Positions 5,992-6,313 of a stretch of 6,313 nt of DNA are shown one piece after another. The number at the start of each line of letters is the position of its first letter. Within the stretch, counting starts at the first letter, position 1. Source of the stretch: Thermoanaerobaculia bacterium (GTDB lineage: Bacteria > Bacteroidota > Bacteroidia > Chitinophagales > Saprospiraceae); NCBI GenBank assembly GCA_023151335.1, contig JAKLJF010000308.1, positions 1-6,313 on the forward strand, read 5' to 3'. The notes beneath the pieces were generated by a model. The model made no database searches and was not told the DNA's origin. It worked only from the letters and a program-made list of their open reading frames with translations. The position numbers were made by a program, and so were the translations under genes.

Positions 5992-6056
5992 GCAGTGGTT
6001 CGTCTCACCAGTAATTGGCCTGCGAGGCAGCCGCTAACCACCAAGCACTGAGCACT
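5986..6056. repeat. mutL-rhomboid spacer with repeated CA(G/C)TGAGCA(G/C)T words
   Basis: CAGTGAGCAGTG at 5986-5997 spans the mutL stop codon. A variant, GCACTGAGCACT at 6045-6056, ends just before the rhomboid ATG. A third related word, CAGTAGGCAGTG, is at 876-887 over the stop of the DUF4175 gene. Between the two copies here are only short possible stems (GTGAG/CTCAC at 5989-6009, GTGGTT/AACCAC) and no T-run, so there is no convincing terminator and co-transcription of mutL and the rhomboid gene is possible. The words may belong to a short intergenic repeat family, which cannot be tested within one window. Confidence 0.3.
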
Positions 6057-6057
6057 A

Positions 6058-6313
6058 ATGTCGTACTTTCAATTCTATCAACCTTTTACCGGCGTCGTCC
6101 GGCATTTGATCATCCTCAACGTCCTCATGTTTTTCGGTACCTACGTTATCATGGGACCGGAAGCCTGGAGCCCGCAATCATTGGACTACGAACGCCTGGG
6201 CAGGCTGTCCCTGGCTGTCTTTATGCCCGGATCGCCGCACTTCGAGCCTTATCAGATCGTGACGCACCTCTTCATGCACGGCGATATCGGCCACCTGTTT
6301 TTCAATATGCTGT
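6058..6313 (+). CDS. Rhomboid family intramembrane serine protease, N-terminal part (3' end outside window)
   Basis: The frame runs from ATG 6058 to the window edge, giving 85 residues. After a short N-terminus, residues 13-33 form a hydrophobic segment (with LIILNVLMFFGTYVIMG), matching the first membrane helix. The segment HLFMHGDIGHLFFNML at 70-85 reproduces the GlpG spacing: His70, His74, His79 and Asn83 correspond to the H-x3-H-x4-H-x3-N pattern that includes the oxyanion-stabilising His and Asn. The catalytic GxSG serine and the later His lie beyond the edge, so activity cannot be confirmed. The usual product is an inner-membrane protease that cuts transmembrane substrates. As I recall, a rhomboid gene directly after mutL is a common order in Bacteroidota, sometimes with a second copy. 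No start other than this ATG is sensible, and the upstream spacer holds no clear ribosome binding site. Confidence 0.9.
   Translation, partial: MSYFQFYQPFTGVVRHLIILNVLMFFGTYVIMGPEAWSPQSLDYERLGRLSLAVFMPGSPHFEPYQIVTHLFMHGDIGHLFFNML

Overview
The window looks like chromosomal DNA of a Bacteroidota member, probably from the Saprospiria/Chitinophagia side of the phylum. The reasons are a DUF4175-type protein with its Gln/Lys-rich C-terminal coiled coil, a stand-alone HsdR N-terminal-domain protein of the kind common in this phylum, the order mutL then rhomboid protease, and two perfect matches to the Bacteroidota -7 promoter element TAnnTTTG in the one long spacer. The DNA is moderately GC-rich and the main genes use similar codons. 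I see no rRNA, tRNA, CRISPR array, insertion sequence or phage gene.

Layout: (1) 1-881 (+), the C-terminal end of a DUF4175 family protein, cut by the window edge. (2) 882-939, a short convergent spacer dominated by a perfect 20-bp inverted repeat. (3) 940-1401 (-), a small protein equal to the PD-(D/E)XK nuclease domain of type I restriction subunits, without helicase, methylase or specificity partners. (4) 1472-2392 and 2416-3597 (+), a likely two-gene operon of a diacylglycerol-kinase-like lipid kinase and a metal-dependent amidohydrolase of the chlorohydrolase/aminofutalosine-deaminase type. (5) 3598-4107, the only long spacer. It holds a 42-codon minus-strand ORF for a possible single-pass membrane peptide, its candidate promoter, a palindrome with a T-run that looks like an intrinsic terminator, the candidate mutL promoter and a foldable mutL leader. 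(6) 4108-5991 (+), mutL. (7) 6058-6313 (+), the start of a rhomboid protease, cut by the edge before its catalytic serine.

Most of this is housekeeping: mismatch repair, lipid phosphorylation, envelope-associated functions and purine or menaquinone-type deamination. There is no obvious defence island or new multi-gene system. The points most worth a second look are the mutL leader, whose predicted fold begins at about the expected transcription start and overlaps the ribosome binding site; the altered endonuclease and zinc motifs of MutL beside a kept clamp-binding motif; the orphan HsdR-type nuclease domain; the unrecognised small membrane ORF; and the palindromic and repeated words in the spacers.
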